From NCBI RefSeq assembly GCF_030815855.1, contig NZ_JAUSXG010000001.1, positions 2,232,001-2,296,000 of the forward strand: DNA of 64,000 bases, in the 5' to 3' direction. This stretch comes from Variovorax paradoxus (GTDB lineage Bacteria > Pseudomonadota > Gammaproteobacteria > Burkholderiales > Burkholderiaceae_C). Of the stretch, positions 24,281 through 32,702 are shown in pieces. Below the pieces are notes generated by a model that worked only from the letters and a program-made list of their open reading frames with translations, was not told the origin of the DNA and did not search any database. Every line of letters begins with the position of its first letter. Position 1 is the first letter of the stretch. The translations under genes were made by a program, and so were the position numbers.

Positions 24281-25924
24281 ATGCTGGGTTTGATGCAAGA
24301 CCAACCGCTCTTGATCTCGTCGCTGATCGAGTTCGCCGAGCGCCACCATGGCGACGCCGAGATCGTTTCGCGCCGTGTCGAGGGCGATATCCACCGAAGC
24401 ACCTGGAGCCAGATCGCATCCCGTTCCCGGCAGGTGGCCAATGCGTTGGACGGCGAACAGCTGCTCTTCAGCGATCGCGTCGCCACCCTGGCCTGGAACG
24501 GCTACCGTCACCTGGATCTGTACTACGGCGTCAGCGGCACGGGCCGGGTGCTCCACACCATCAACCCGCGCCTGCACCCCGATCAGATCGCATGGATCGC
24601 CAACCACGCCGAAGACCAGATCCTGTGCTTCGACCTGAGCTTTCTGCCGCTGGTGCAGGCGGTGCATGCCAAGTGCGCCACCATCAGGAAATGGGTGGCG
24701 CTTTGCGACGCAGACAAACTGCCGGCCGACAGCGGCATTCCGGATCTCGTGAGCTACGAGGCCTGGATGGGCGGGCAGCCCACCGAGTACGACTGGCCGA
24801 CCTTCGACGAGAACTCCGCCTCGAGCATGTGCTACACGAGCGGCACCACCGGCAACCCCAAGGCCGCGCTCTACAGCCACCGTTCCACGCTGCTGCACGC
24901 GTACGCCGCGGCCTTGCCCGACGTGATGCGCATCTCGGCGCGCGACGCGGTGCTGCCCGTGGTGCCGATGTTCCACGTCAACGCCTGGGGCATTCCGTAT
25001 TCGGCCGCGCTGGTGGGCGCCAAGCTGGTGTTCCCCGGCCCGGCGCTCGACGGCAAGTCGGTGTTCGAACTCATCGAGACCGAAGGAGTGACCTTCGCGG
25101 CCGGCGTGCCCACCGTGTGGCAGATGATGCTGGGCCACATGCAGGCCAACGACCTGAAGTTTTCCAGGCTCGACCGCACGGTGATCGGCGGTTCGGCCTG
25201 CCCGCCGGCCATGATCCGCGCGTTCCAGGATATCTACAAGGTCGAGGTGCTGCATGCCTGGGGCATGACCGAGATGAGTCCGCTCGGCACGCTGTGCACG
25301 CTCAAGAACAAGCACCTGGCCATGCCGGCCGACGCGCAGCTTGCCATCCGCCTCAAGCAGGGGCGCGCGATCTGCGGCGTGGACATGAAGATCGTCGACG
25401 GCAACGGCAAGGAACTGCCCTGGGACGGCAAGGCCTACGGCGATCTGCTGGTCAAGGGTCCATGGGTCGTGAAGGAATACTTCAAGGGCGAGGGCGGCGA
25501 TCCGCTCATCGCCGACGAGCAGGGCCGCGGCTGGTTTCCCACCGGCGACGTCGCCACCATCGACCCCGACGGCTACCTGCAGATCACCGACCGCAGCAAG
25601 GACGTGATCAAGTCCGGCGGCGAGTGGATCAGTTCGATCGAAATCGAGAACATCGCGGTGGCGCACCCCTGCGTCGCCATGGCGGCCTGCATTGGCGTGG
25701 CGCACCCCAAGTGGGACGAGCGCCCGGTCATCGCCGTGGTGAAGAAGCCCAATGCGGAAGTCACGTGCGAGGAGCTTCTCAAGTTCTACGAAGGCAAGAC
25801 AGCCAAGTGGCAGATTCCCGACGACGTGGTGTTCGTCGAGGCCATCCCGATCGGGGCGACCGGAAAGATCCTCAAGACCAAGCTGCGCGAGCTGTTGAAG
25901 GACTACAAGCTGCCGACGCCCTGA
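24281..25924 (+). CDS. Acyl-CoA synthetase, AMP-forming (DmdB-like / medium-long chain)
   Basis: The product has 547 residues. The AMP-binding P-loop is YTSGTTGNPKAALYSHR, the adenine-binding motif is WGMTEMSPLGT, the hinge region is TGDVATIDPDGYLQITDRSK, and the C-terminal catalytic lysine region is GKILKTKLRE. The N-terminus (MLGLMQDQPLL...) resembles, from memory, DmdB, the methylthiopropionate-CoA ligase, but the family covers many fatty and branched acids. It activates a carboxylic acid to its CoA thioester and opens the catabolic region, next to a transporter and beta-oxidation genes. The exact substrate is unknown. Confidence 0.9.
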   Translation: MLGLMQDQPLLISSLIEFAERHHGDAEIVSRRVEGDIHRSTWSQIASRSRQVANALDGEQLLFSDRVATLAWNGYRHLDLYYGVSGTGRVLHTINPRLHPDQIAWIANHAEDQILCFDLSFLPLVQAVHAKCATIRKWVALCDADKLPADSGIPDLVSYEAWMGGQPTEYDWPTFDENSASSMCYTSGTTGNPKAALYSHRSTLLHAYAAALPDVMRISARDAVLPVVPMFHVNAWGIPYSAALVGAKLVFPGPALDGKSVFELIETEGVTFAAGVPTVWQMMLGHMQANDLKFSRLDRTVIGGSACPPAMIRAFQDIYKVEVLHAWGMTEMSPLGTLCTLKNKHLAMPADAQLAIRLKQGRAICGVDMKIVDGNGKELPWDGKAYGDLLVKGPWVVKEYFKGEGGDPLIADEQGRGWFPTGDVATIDPDGYLQITDRSKDVIKSGGEWISSIEIENIAVAHPCVAMAACIGVAHPKWDERPVIAVVKKPNAEVTCEELLKFYEGKTAKWQIPDDVVFVEAIPIGATGKILKTKLRELLKDYKLPTP

Positions 25925-25926
25925 TC

Positions 25927-26015
25927 GCGCTGTCGCGCACGCGATAGGAAGGCCGCCTTCGCGGCCTTCCTTGCGGGCATTCCCTGTGCGGGGAAGAAAG
26001 GGGCGCTTGTACGCT
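25927..26015 (+). repeat. Leader module, copy 1 (duplicated before the second binding-protein gene)
   Basis: Blocks GCGCTGTCGC, GCGATAG, GGGCATTCCCTG and CGCTTGTACGCT occur here and again at 27354-27442. In both copies the third block starts 48 bases, and the fourth 77 bases, after the first. The module ends about 40 bases before the gene start. Confidence 0.75.
25947..25972 (+). terminator. Hairpin terminator after the acyl-CoA ligase gene
   Basis: A perfect 10-bp stem (GGAAGGCCGC / GCGGCCTTCC) with a CTTC tetraloop begins 22 bases after the ligase stop. Only two T residues follow, so termination may be partial. It is inside leader module copy 1. Confidence 0.65.
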
Positions 26016-26054
26016 GCATCCCGCCTCTTTCGCCTTTCATTCAGGAGACTCTTC

Positions 26055-27284
26055 ATGCAATTTGTCCTCAAGTCGGTCGCTGCCTGTGCCATGTTGGCGA
26101 GCGCGACCGCTGCCTTCGCCCAGAAGGGCGAGACCGTCAAGATCGCCTGGCTCGATCCGCTGTCGGGCCTGATGGCCGCGGTGGGCACGAACCAGCTCAA
26201 GACCACGCAGTTCCTGGCTGAAGAGTTCAACAAGAAGAATGCATCGGGTGTGAAGTTCGAGATCATCGCGATCGACAACAAGCTCAGCCCGCAGGAGACC
26301 ACCGCCGCACTTCGCTCGGCGCAAGACCAGGGCGCGCGCTACATCACCCAGGGCAACGGCTCGGGCCCGGCGCTGGCGATCATCGACGCCGTCGAGAAGA
26401 ACAACGCGCGCAATCCCGGCAAGGAACTGCTCTACCTGAACTACGCGGCCGTCGACCCCGACCTCACCAACAGCAAGTGCAGCTACTGGCACTTTCGCCT
26501 CGACGCCGACACCTCCATGAAGATGGAAGCGCTGACCACCTGGATGAAGGACCAGCCCGACATCAAGAAGGTGTACATCCTTGGCCAGAACTATGCGCAC
26601 GGCGTTCAGGTGTCGAAGTTCGCCAAGGAAGACCTGAAGATCAAGCGCCCCGACATCCAGATCGTGGGCGACGACCTGCACCCGCTCGCGCAGGTGCGCG
26701 ACTTCTCGCCCTATATCGCCAAGATCAAGGCCTCGGGCGCGGACACCGTCATTACCGGCAACTGGGGCTCCGACCTGTCGCTGCTCATCAAGGCGGCGAA
26801 CGATTCGGGCCTGGACGTCAAGTTCCTCACCTACTACTCGTTCGGCACCGGCACTCCGACGGCCATGGGCGCCACCTCCGTCGGCAAGATCTACACGGTG
26901 GCGTATGGCCACTACAACATGGGTGGCGAGATCCAGAAACTGCTTGCCGGCTACAAGAAGAAGATGAACGACGACCTGACGCAATCGTCGATCTATCACA
27001 CGTTCGCGCTGCTCGACGCCGCCTTCGTGCAGGCCAAGTCGACCGATCCGGTCAAGGTGGCGGCGGCGCTCGAAGGCATGAAGATCAAGAGCTTCAACGG
27101 CGAGGTAGAGATGCGCAAGGCCGACCACCAGCTGCAGCAGGGCCTCTACATCTCGCGCTGGGAGAAAGCCAGCGCCAAGTTCCCCTATGACGCCGAGAAC
27201 ACCGGCTACACCAACGTTCCAGTGAAGTACTACGAGTCGTATGTGGCCAGCACGCCGACGACCTGCCAGATGAAGCGCCCCTAG
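26055..27284 (+). CDS. Branched-chain-type ABC transporter, binding protein (paralogue 1)
   Basis: The product has 409 residues with a signal peptide ending ATAAFAQ. It has the type I periplasmic binding fold of the LivJ/LivK family, with VKIAWLDPLSGLMAAVGTN at the N-terminus and VKVAAALEGMKIKSFNGEV near the end. The start ATG 26055 follows CAGGAGACTCTTC. It is closely related over its whole length to the next gene, so the two arose by tandem duplication. Substitutions cluster in parts such as TYYSFGTGTP versus TYYAVTTGTP, which may alter ligand preference. The ligand is not readable from sequence; the context suggests an organic acid degraded through CoA esters. Confidence 0.92.
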   Translation: MQFVLKSVAACAMLASATAAFAQKGETVKIAWLDPLSGLMAAVGTNQLKTTQFLAEEFNKKNASGVKFEIIAIDNKLSPQETTAALRSAQDQGARYITQGNGSGPALAIIDAVEKNNARNPGKELLYLNYAAVDPDLTNSKCSYWHFRLDADTSMKMEALTTWMKDQPDIKKVYILGQNYAHGVQVSKFAKEDLKIKRPDIQIVGDDLHPLAQVRDFSPYIAKIKASGADTVITGNWGSDLSLLIKAANDSGLDVKFLTYYSFGTGTPTAMGATSVGKIYTVAYGHYNMGGEIQKLLAGYKKKMNDDLTQSSIYHTFALLDAAFVQAKSTDPVKVAAALEGMKIKSFNGEVEMRKADHQLQQGLYISRWEKASAKFPYDAENTGYTNVPVKYYESYVASTPTTCQMKRP

Positions 27285-27304
27285 GCGCCCTTGTGAACGC
27301 ATTT

Positions 27305-27341
27305 CCTACCCGTGGGTAGAAGCTGTCTACCCATGGGTAGG
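27305..27341. promoter_or_regulatory. Two 14-bp palindromes in tandem (operator-like), or one long hairpin
   Basis: CTACCCGTGGGTAG (27306-27319) and CTACCCATGGGTAG (27327-27340) are near-identical palindromes. Their centres are 21 bp apart, two helical turns. Read as RNA, the pair can fold into a 15-bp stem with one G-U pair and a 7-base loop. No T-run follows. They lie between the two paralogous binding-protein genes. Confidence 0.7.
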
Positions 27342-27353
27342 AATAGGAGAAAT

Positions 27354-27442
27354 GCGCTGTCGCCTGCGCGATAGAAACGGGCCTTTGCGGCCGCCCCCTC
27401 CGGGCATTCCCTGAGGGGAGGGGCTGCGAACGCTTGTACGCT
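27354..27442 (+). repeat. Leader module, copy 2
   Basis: This is the second copy of the module at 25927-26015, with the same blocks at the same spacings (0, 48, 77). The GC-rich hairpin of copy 1 is degraded here. The module ends 43 bases before the GTG start of paralogue 2, so the duplication covered both gene and leader. Confidence 0.75.
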
Positions 27443-27485
27443 CGTGCGAGGCTTTTTGATTCGGTTTGACCAGGAGAAATAGATC

Positions 27486-28724
27486 GTGAAGTTCACTCTG
27501 AAAATCGCTACCGCAGCCATCCTTGCCGCAGCCGCCACCGGCGCTCTGGCCCAGAAGGGTGAGACCGTGAAGATCGCCTGGCTCGACCCGCTGTCGGGGC
27601 TGATGGCGGCCGTCGGCACCAACCAGCTCAAGACCTTCCAGTTCCTGGCCGAAGAGTTCAACAAGAAGAACGCGGCCGGCGTGAAGTTCGAGGTCATTGC
27701 CATCGACAACAAGCTCAGCCCGCAGGAAACCACCAGCGCGCTGCGCTCGGCCATGGACCAGGGCGCTCGCTACGTGGTGCAGGGCAACGGTTCCGGTCCC
27801 GCGCTCGCCATCATCGACGCGCTCGAAAAGCACAACGCCCGCAATCCGGGCAAGGAAGTGCTCTACGTCAACTATGCGGCCGTCGATCCCGACCTCACCA
27901 ACAGCAAGTGCAGCTACTGGCACTTCCGCCTCGACGCCGACACTTCCATGAAGATGGAAGCGCTGACCGCCTTCATGAAAGAGCAGACCGACATCAAGAA
28001 GGTCTACCTGATCAACCAGAACTACTCGCACGGCCAGCAGGTCTCCAAGTTCGCCAAGCAGAACCTCAAGGACAAGCGGCCCGACGTCGAGATCGTCGGC
28101 GACGACCTGCACCCGCTGGCCCAGGTGCGCGACTTCTCGCCCTACATCGCCAAGATCAAGGCTTCGGGCGCCGATTCGGTCATTACCGGCAACTGGGGCT
28201 CCGACCTTGCGCTGCTCATCAAGTCGGCCAACGACTCGGGCCTGAATGTCAAGTTCTACACCTACTACGCGGTGACGACCGGCACGCCCACCGCCATGGG
28301 CGCGGCCTCGGACGGCAAGGTGTACCAGGTGGGCTACAGCCACTACAACGCGCCGGGCCCGGTCCAGCCGCTGATGGGCGAGTACAAGAAGCGCTTCAAC
28401 GACGACATGTACACCACCGACATCTACACGGTGTACGCCATGCTCAGCGAGGCCTTCGTGCGCACCAAGTCGACCGAGCCCGTCAAGGTGGCGGCCGCGC
28501 TGGAAGGCATGAAGTTCAAGAGCTTCAACGGCGACGTCGAGATGCGCAAGTCCGACCACCAGCTGCAGCAAGGCCTGTGGATCACGCGCTGGCAGAAGGC
28601 CGACGCCAAGAACCCGTACAGCCCGGAGAACACCGGCTACACGCTGGCGCCCGTCAAGTTCTACGAAGCCTACGTTGCGAGCACGCCCACGTCGTGCCAG
28701 ATGAAGCGGCCCAACAACTCGTGA
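27486..28724 (+). CDS. Branched-chain-type ABC transporter, binding protein (paralogue 2)
   Basis: The product has 412 residues, starts with GTG behind CAGGAGAAATAGATC, and has a signal peptide ending TGALAQ. It has the same type I binding fold as paralogue 1 and shares almost all motifs, including a conserved cysteine in NSKCSYWHFRLD and a second near the C-terminus (TSCQMKRP). It is the copy nearest to the permease genes but is separated from them by an intrinsic terminator, so binding protein can be made in excess over the membrane parts. Confidence 0.92.
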   Translation: MKFTLKIATAAILAAAATGALAQKGETVKIAWLDPLSGLMAAVGTNQLKTFQFLAEEFNKKNAAGVKFEVIAIDNKLSPQETTSALRSAMDQGARYVVQGNGSGPALAIIDALEKHNARNPGKEVLYVNYAAVDPDLTNSKCSYWHFRLDADTSMKMEALTAFMKEQTDIKKVYLINQNYSHGQQVSKFAKQNLKDKRPDVEIVGDDLHPLAQVRDFSPYIAKIKASGADSVITGNWGSDLALLIKSANDSGLNVKFYTYYAVTTGTPTAMGAASDGKVYQVGYSHYNAPGPVQPLMGEYKKRFNDDMYTTDIYTVYAMLSEAFVRTKSTEPVKVAAALEGMKFKSFNGDVEMRKSDHQLQQGLWITRWQKADAKNPYSPENTGYTLAPVKFYEAYVASTPTSCQMKRPNNS

Positions 28725-28750
28725 TCGCCTGATCGCGCGCTGACCGGTCG

Positions 28751-28784
28751 AGGCCCGACTTCACCACTCGGGCCTTTTTCTTTT
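28751..28784 (+). terminator. Intrinsic terminator between the binding protein and the permeases
   Basis: An 8-bp stem (AGGCCCGA / TCGGGCCT), a 9-base loop and a TTTTTCTTTT tail make a clear Rho-independent terminator. It ends 20 bases before livH and is probably attenuating rather than absolute. Confidence 0.85.
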
Positions 28785-28803
28785 CCACGTACCCGAAAGA
28801 CCG

Positions 28804-29757
28804 ATGAACGTCGAATTCTTCGTCATCTCGCTGCTCAACGGCGTCAGCTATGGGCTGCTGCTGTTCATGCTGAGCTCTGGCCTTACGCTGATCTTCAGCA
28901 TGATGGGCGTGCTCAATTTCGCGCACGCCAGCTTCTACATGCTCGGCGCCTACATCGCCTACACGCTGTCGAACATCATCGGCTTCTGGCCCGCGCTCTT
29001 CATCGCGCCGCTGCTGGTGGGCCTGCTGGGTGCCGCCTTCGAGCGCTACAGCTTGCGCCGGGTGCACAAGTTCGGCCACGTGCCCGAACTGCTGGTGACC
29101 TTCGGCCTTTCATACCTGATTCTGGAACTGGTGCAGCTGGCCTGGGGCCGGTCGACGGTGCCCTACGGCTTGCCGACCCAGCTCCAGGGGCCGCTGTTCT
29201 CGCTCTACGGCACGCAGTTTCCGAAGTCGCGCTCGTTCATCATGCTGGTGGCGGTGCTGATGCTCATCTCGGTGTGGCTGCTGCTCACGCGCACGCGCAT
29301 CGGCCTGGTGATCCAGGCGGCGCTCAAGCACCCCGATATGGTCGAGGCGCTGGGCCACAACGTGCCGCGCGTCTTCATGCTGGTGTTCGGCGGCGGCGCC
29401 GCGCTCGCGGGCCTGGCGGGCGTGGTGGGCGGCAACACCTACGTCACCGAGCCCGCCATGGCGGCTTCGGTCGGCTCGATCATCTTCGTGGTGGTCGTGG
29501 TCGGCGGCATGGGCTCGCTGGCCGGCGCATTCCTGGCGTCGCTGCTGATCGGCATCATCCAGACTTTTGCGGTGGCCATGGACCAATCGTTTGCCGGCGG
29601 CCTGCAGATGCTGGGCTTTACCGTCACCGACCAGACCTTCGGCTACGAACTGCTCAAGCTCACGATCTCGCAGGTTGCGCCGATCCTGCCGTACCTGTTC
29701 CTGGTGCTGATCCTCATTTTCCGGCCCAAGGGTCTTCTGGGTACCCGGGAGGACTGA
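28804..29757 (+). CDS. livH: Branched-chain-type ABC transporter permease LivH
   Basis: The product has 317 residues, a LivH-family inner-membrane permease with about eight hydrophobic segments. Typical stretches are SYGLLLFMLSSGLTLIFSMM and NFAHASFYMLGAY at the N-terminus and VVVVGGMGSLAGAFLASLLI in the coupling region. It forms the translocation path with LivM. livM begins four bases after the stop. Confidence 0.94.
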   Translation: MNVEFFVISLLNGVSYGLLLFMLSSGLTLIFSMMGVLNFAHASFYMLGAYIAYTLSNIIGFWPALFIAPLLVGLLGAAFERYSLRRVHKFGHVPELLVTFGLSYLILELVQLAWGRSTVPYGLPTQLQGPLFSLYGTQFPKSRSFIMLVAVLMLISVWLLLTRTRIGLVIQAALKHPDMVEALGHNVPRVFMLVFGGGAALAGLAGVVGGNTYVTEPAMAASVGSIIFVVVVVGGMGSLAGAFLASLLIGIIQTFAVAMDQSFAGGLQMLGFTVTDQTFGYELLKLTISQVAPILPYLFLVLILIFRPKGLLGTRED

Positions 29758-29761
29758 CGCC

Positions 29762-31078
29762 ATGACCACGACCACCATGACAAGCCCGACCCGGTACTAC
29801 CGCTTCAAGCCCTGGAACATCGGGCGCTTCCTGATCTGGACGCTGTTCGCCATCGCGCTGATCGTCTCGCCGCTGCTGTTCAAGAGCAGCCTGGCGCTCA
29901 CCATGCTCTCGCAGATGGGCTACCTGATCATCATCTGCCTGAGCTACAACATCCTGCTGGGGCAGGGCGGCATGCTGAGCTTCGGCCACGCCGTGTATGT
30001 CGGGCTCGGCTCCTTCCTGGCCATTCATGCGATGAACATGGGCAGCAAGGGCGGCGTGCAGATTCCGCTGGTGCTCATTCCACTGGTAGGCGGTCTGGCC
30101 GGCATGTTCTTCGCCATCCTGCTGGGCTTCGTCACCACGAAGAAATCGGGCACCACCTTCGCGATGATCACCATGGGCATCGGCGAGCTCGTGGCCTCCA
30201 TGGCGCTGATGTTCCCGAGCTTCTTCGGCGGCGAGGGCGGCATCACCACCGACCGCGTGTACGGCCCGACCTTCTTCGGCTTCAACTTCGGCTCCCAGAT
30301 CCAGGTGTATTACCTGATCGCCGTGTATTGCTTCATCTGCACCGCGCTCATGTACGCCTTCACCGGCACGCCGCTCGGCCGCATCCTGAATGCGGTGCGC
30401 GACAACCCGGAGCGCGTGGAGTTCATCGGCTACAACACGCAGCGCGTGCGCTACTTCGCGTTCATCATCGCGGGCTTCTTCGCCGGCATCGGCGGCGGCC
30501 TGGCGTCGATCAACTTCGAGATCGTGAACGCGGCCGACAGCCTGAGCGCCATCCGATCGGGCGGCTACCTGCTGTTCACCTTCCTGGGTGGGGCGGTGTT
30601 CTTCTTCGGGCCGATCATCGGCGCGGTGCTGCTGGTGTTCGCGTCGATCCTGCTGTCGGAGCTTTCCAAGGCCTGGCAGCTCTACTTCGGCCTGGTGTTC
30701 GTGTTCATGGTGATGTTTGCGCCCGGCGGCATCGCGAGCCTGATCATGATGAACCTGCGCGTCGCCAAGTTCGGCAAGTTCGACCGCTTCTGGCTGCTGT
30801 ACATCGCACTCGCGGTGGCGCTGGTGCCGGTCATCATCGGTGCCGCCGCCCTCATCGAGATGATCTATCACATCCAGCTGAACTCGGCGCTCGGGCCCAA
30901 CCTGAACTTCTTCGGCGTGACGCTCGACACCTCGGGCACGGCGAGCTGGATCGGCGCCGCCGCGATCCTGGCCGTGGGACTGGCCGCGCTGGAAGTGGCG
31001 CGACGCCGCTTCGTGCGTGTCTGGGGCCAGGCGCAAGAAGAAATCGAAGCAGAAATCAAACGTCGGGAGGCGGCGTAA
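29762..31078 (+). CDS. livM: Branched-chain-type ABC transporter permease LivM
   Basis: The product has 438 residues. LivM family motifs include LSYNILLGQGGMLSFGHAVY and RVRYFAFIIAGFFAGIGGGL. It is longer than many LivM proteins because of an extra C-terminal membrane segment and a charged tail (EEIEAEIKRREAA). It is the second permease of the importer. Its TAA stop shares one base with the livG ATG (TAATG), a coupling arrangement. Confidence 0.93.
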   Translation: MTTTTMTSPTRYYRFKPWNIGRFLIWTLFAIALIVSPLLFKSSLALTMLSQMGYLIIICLSYNILLGQGGMLSFGHAVYVGLGSFLAIHAMNMGSKGGVQIPLVLIPLVGGLAGMFFAILLGFVTTKKSGTTFAMITMGIGELVASMALMFPSFFGGEGGITTDRVYGPTFFGFNFGSQIQVYYLIAVYCFICTALMYAFTGTPLGRILNAVRDNPERVEFIGYNTQRVRYFAFIIAGFFAGIGGGLASINFEIVNAADSLSAIRSGGYLLFTFLGGAVFFFGPIIGAVLLVFASILLSELSKAWQLYFGLVFVFMVMFAPGGIASLIMMNLRVAKFGKFDRFWLLYIALAVALVPVIIGAAALIEMIYHIQLNSALGPNLNFFGVTLDTSGTASWIGAAAILAVGLAALEVARRRFVRVWGQAQEEIEAEIKRREAA

Positions 31079-31854
31079 TGAGCGCGCAATACGCACTGGA
31101 ACTGAAGGCGCTGCGCAAGAATTTCGGCAAGACCGAGATCATCCGCGGCGTGGACCTGGCGGTGAACGCCGGCGAGCGCGTGGCCATCATCGGCCCGAAC
31201 GGGGCGGGCAAGTCGACGCTGTTCAACCTGATCAGCGGACGCCTCACGCCCACCAGCGGCGAGGTGCTGCTGAGCGGCCAGCGCATCGACGGCAAGAAGC
31301 CCTACGAGATCAACCGGCTGGGCCTGTCGCGCAGCTTCCAGATCACCAACATCTTTCCGAAGCTCAGCGTGTTCGAGAACCTGCGCTGCGGCGTGTTGTG
31401 GAGCCTGGGCTACCGCTACACCTTCCTGCGCTTTCTCTCGAACCTCGACGATGCCAATGCGCGCACCGAAGAACTCATCAAGCAGATCGGGCTGGAACGC
31501 AAGCGCGATGTGCACGCGGTGAACCTCACCTATGCGGAGCAGCGCGCGCTCGAAATCGGCGTGACCATCGCGGGTGGAGCCGGCGTGATCTTGCTCGACG
31601 AGCCCACGGCCGGCATGAGCAAGACCGAGACGGCGCATTTCATCTCGCTCATCAAGCACGTGACGGTCGGCAAGACGCTGCTCACGGTGGAGCACGACAT
31701 GGGCGTGGTCTTCGGGCTGGCCGACAAGATCGCGGTGGTGGTGTACGGCGAGGTCATCGCCTTCGACACACCGGCCGCCGTTCGCGCCAATGCGCGGGTG
31801 CAGGAAGCTTATCTGGGCTCCTCCGTCGCCGACGCACAGAGCCAGGGACACTGA
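31078..31854 (+). CDS. livG: Branched-chain-type ABC transporter ATPase LivG
   Basis: The product has 258 residues. Walker A is GPNGAGKSTLFN, Walker B with the catalytic glutamate is VILLDEPTAGM, and the switch histidine lies in TVEHDMGVVF. The signature motif region reads LTYAEQRALEIG, where the usual LSxGxQ is replaced by LTYAEQ, a divergence often seen in LivG. It is a cytoplasmic ATPase driving uptake with LivF and follows livM directly. Confidence 0.94.
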   Translation: MSAQYALELKALRKNFGKTEIIRGVDLAVNAGERVAIIGPNGAGKSTLFNLISGRLTPTSGEVLLSGQRIDGKKPYEINRLGLSRSFQITNIFPKLSVFENLRCGVLWSLGYRYTFLRFLSNLDDANARTEELIKQIGLERKRDVHAVNLTYAEQRALEIGVTIAGGAGVILLDEPTAGMSKTETAHFISLIKHVTVGKTLLTVEHDMGVVFGLADKIAVVVYGEVIAFDTPAAVRANARVQEAYLGSSVADAQSQGH

Positions 31855-31858
31855 CACC

Positions 31859-32554
31859 ATGCTGAAGCTTCACGACATTCACGCCTACTACGGCAAGAGC
31901 CATGTGCTGCATGGCGTTTCGTTCAGCGTCGGCGCCGGCGAAATCGTCGCGCTGCTGGGCCGCAACGGCTCGGGCCGCTCGACCACCGCCAAGGCCATCA
32001 TGGGCCTGGTGCATGCCGAAGGCACGCTACGCTGGAAAGACCAGGACATCCTGCGCAGGAAGGCCTACGAAATCGCCCACCTGGGCATCGGCTACGTGCC
32101 CGAGAACCGCGACATCTTCCCCAAGCTCACGGTGCACCAGAACCTGCTCTTGGGGCAGAAGGGTTCGGGCAAGGGCAGCCGCTGGTCCTTCGACGACATG
32201 TACGGCATGTTCCCGCGCCTGAAGGAGCGCCAGCACACTGAAGCCGGCGTGCTCTCGGGCGGCGAGCAGCAGATGCTCACGCTATGCCGCACGCTCATGG
32301 GCGACCCCGACCTGATCATCATCGACGAGCCCACCGAAGGCCTGGCGCCGAAAATCGTCGAACTGGTGGGTCAATACCTGAAGACGCTCAAGGACAAGGG
32401 CATCTCGGTGCTGCTGATCGAGCAGAAGCTGACCATTGCAATGCAGATCTCCGACCGCGCGCTGGTGATGGGTCACGGCAGCATCGTGTTCGACGGCACA
32501 CCGGACAGCCTCAGGGCCGATGCCACCACCCGCAAAGAGTGGTTGGAAGTTTGA
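31859..32554 (+). CDS. livF: Branched-chain-type ABC transporter ATPase LivF with Lys-to-Arg change in Walker A
   Basis: The product has 231 residues. The ABC signature LSGGEQQMLTLCRTL, Walker B LIIIDEPTEGL and D-loop are intact. The Walker A loop, however, reads GRNGSGRSTT, so the phosphate-binding lysine (residue 40) is arginine. The start ATG 31859 lies four bases after livG. In such heterodimers one site may be degenerate, and LivG retains the canonical lysine, so the transporter could still turn over. Confidence 0.93.
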   Translation: MLKLHDIHAYYGKSHVLHGVSFSVGAGEIVALLGRNGSGRSTTAKAIMGLVHAEGTLRWKDQDILRRKAYEIAHLGIGYVPENRDIFPKLTVHQNLLLGQKGSGKGSRWSFDDMYGMFPRLKERQHTEAGVLSGGEQQMLTLCRTLMGDPDLIIIDEPTEGLAPKIVELVGQYLKTLKDKGISVLLIEQKLTIAMQISDRALVMGHGSIVFDGTPDSLRADATTRKEWLEV

Positions 32555-32561
32555 TACTTCC

Positions 32562-32588
32562 GGGATTCGGGGCCGCGCCCCGGATCCC
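32562..32588 (+). terminator. Hairpin after livF
   Basis: A 12-bp stem (GGGATTCGGGGC / GCCCCGGATCCC, one G-U pair) with a 3-base loop begins eight bases after the livF stop. TCTTGTCT follows. It is a strong hairpin with a weak T-tract. Confidence 0.6.
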
Positions 32589-32615
32589 TCTTGTCTCGGC
32601 AGCGACTGCGTGCCA

Positions 32616-32643
32616 TTGTTGCGTCGCGACAAAAGCCTAGAAT
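32616..32643 (+). promoter_or_regulatory. Possible sigma-70 promoter for the beta-oxidation genes
   Basis: TTGTTG and TAGAAT are separated by 16 bases, 60 bases upstream of the start codon at 32703 and downstream of the livF hairpin. The -10 element matches five of six consensus bases; the -35 is weaker. Confidence 0.4.
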
Positions 32644-32702
32644 CCTCGAAAAAGAACACTCGTGCTTTTTCTTCTTTTTCTTCACCCACCAAGGAACGCA
32701 GC

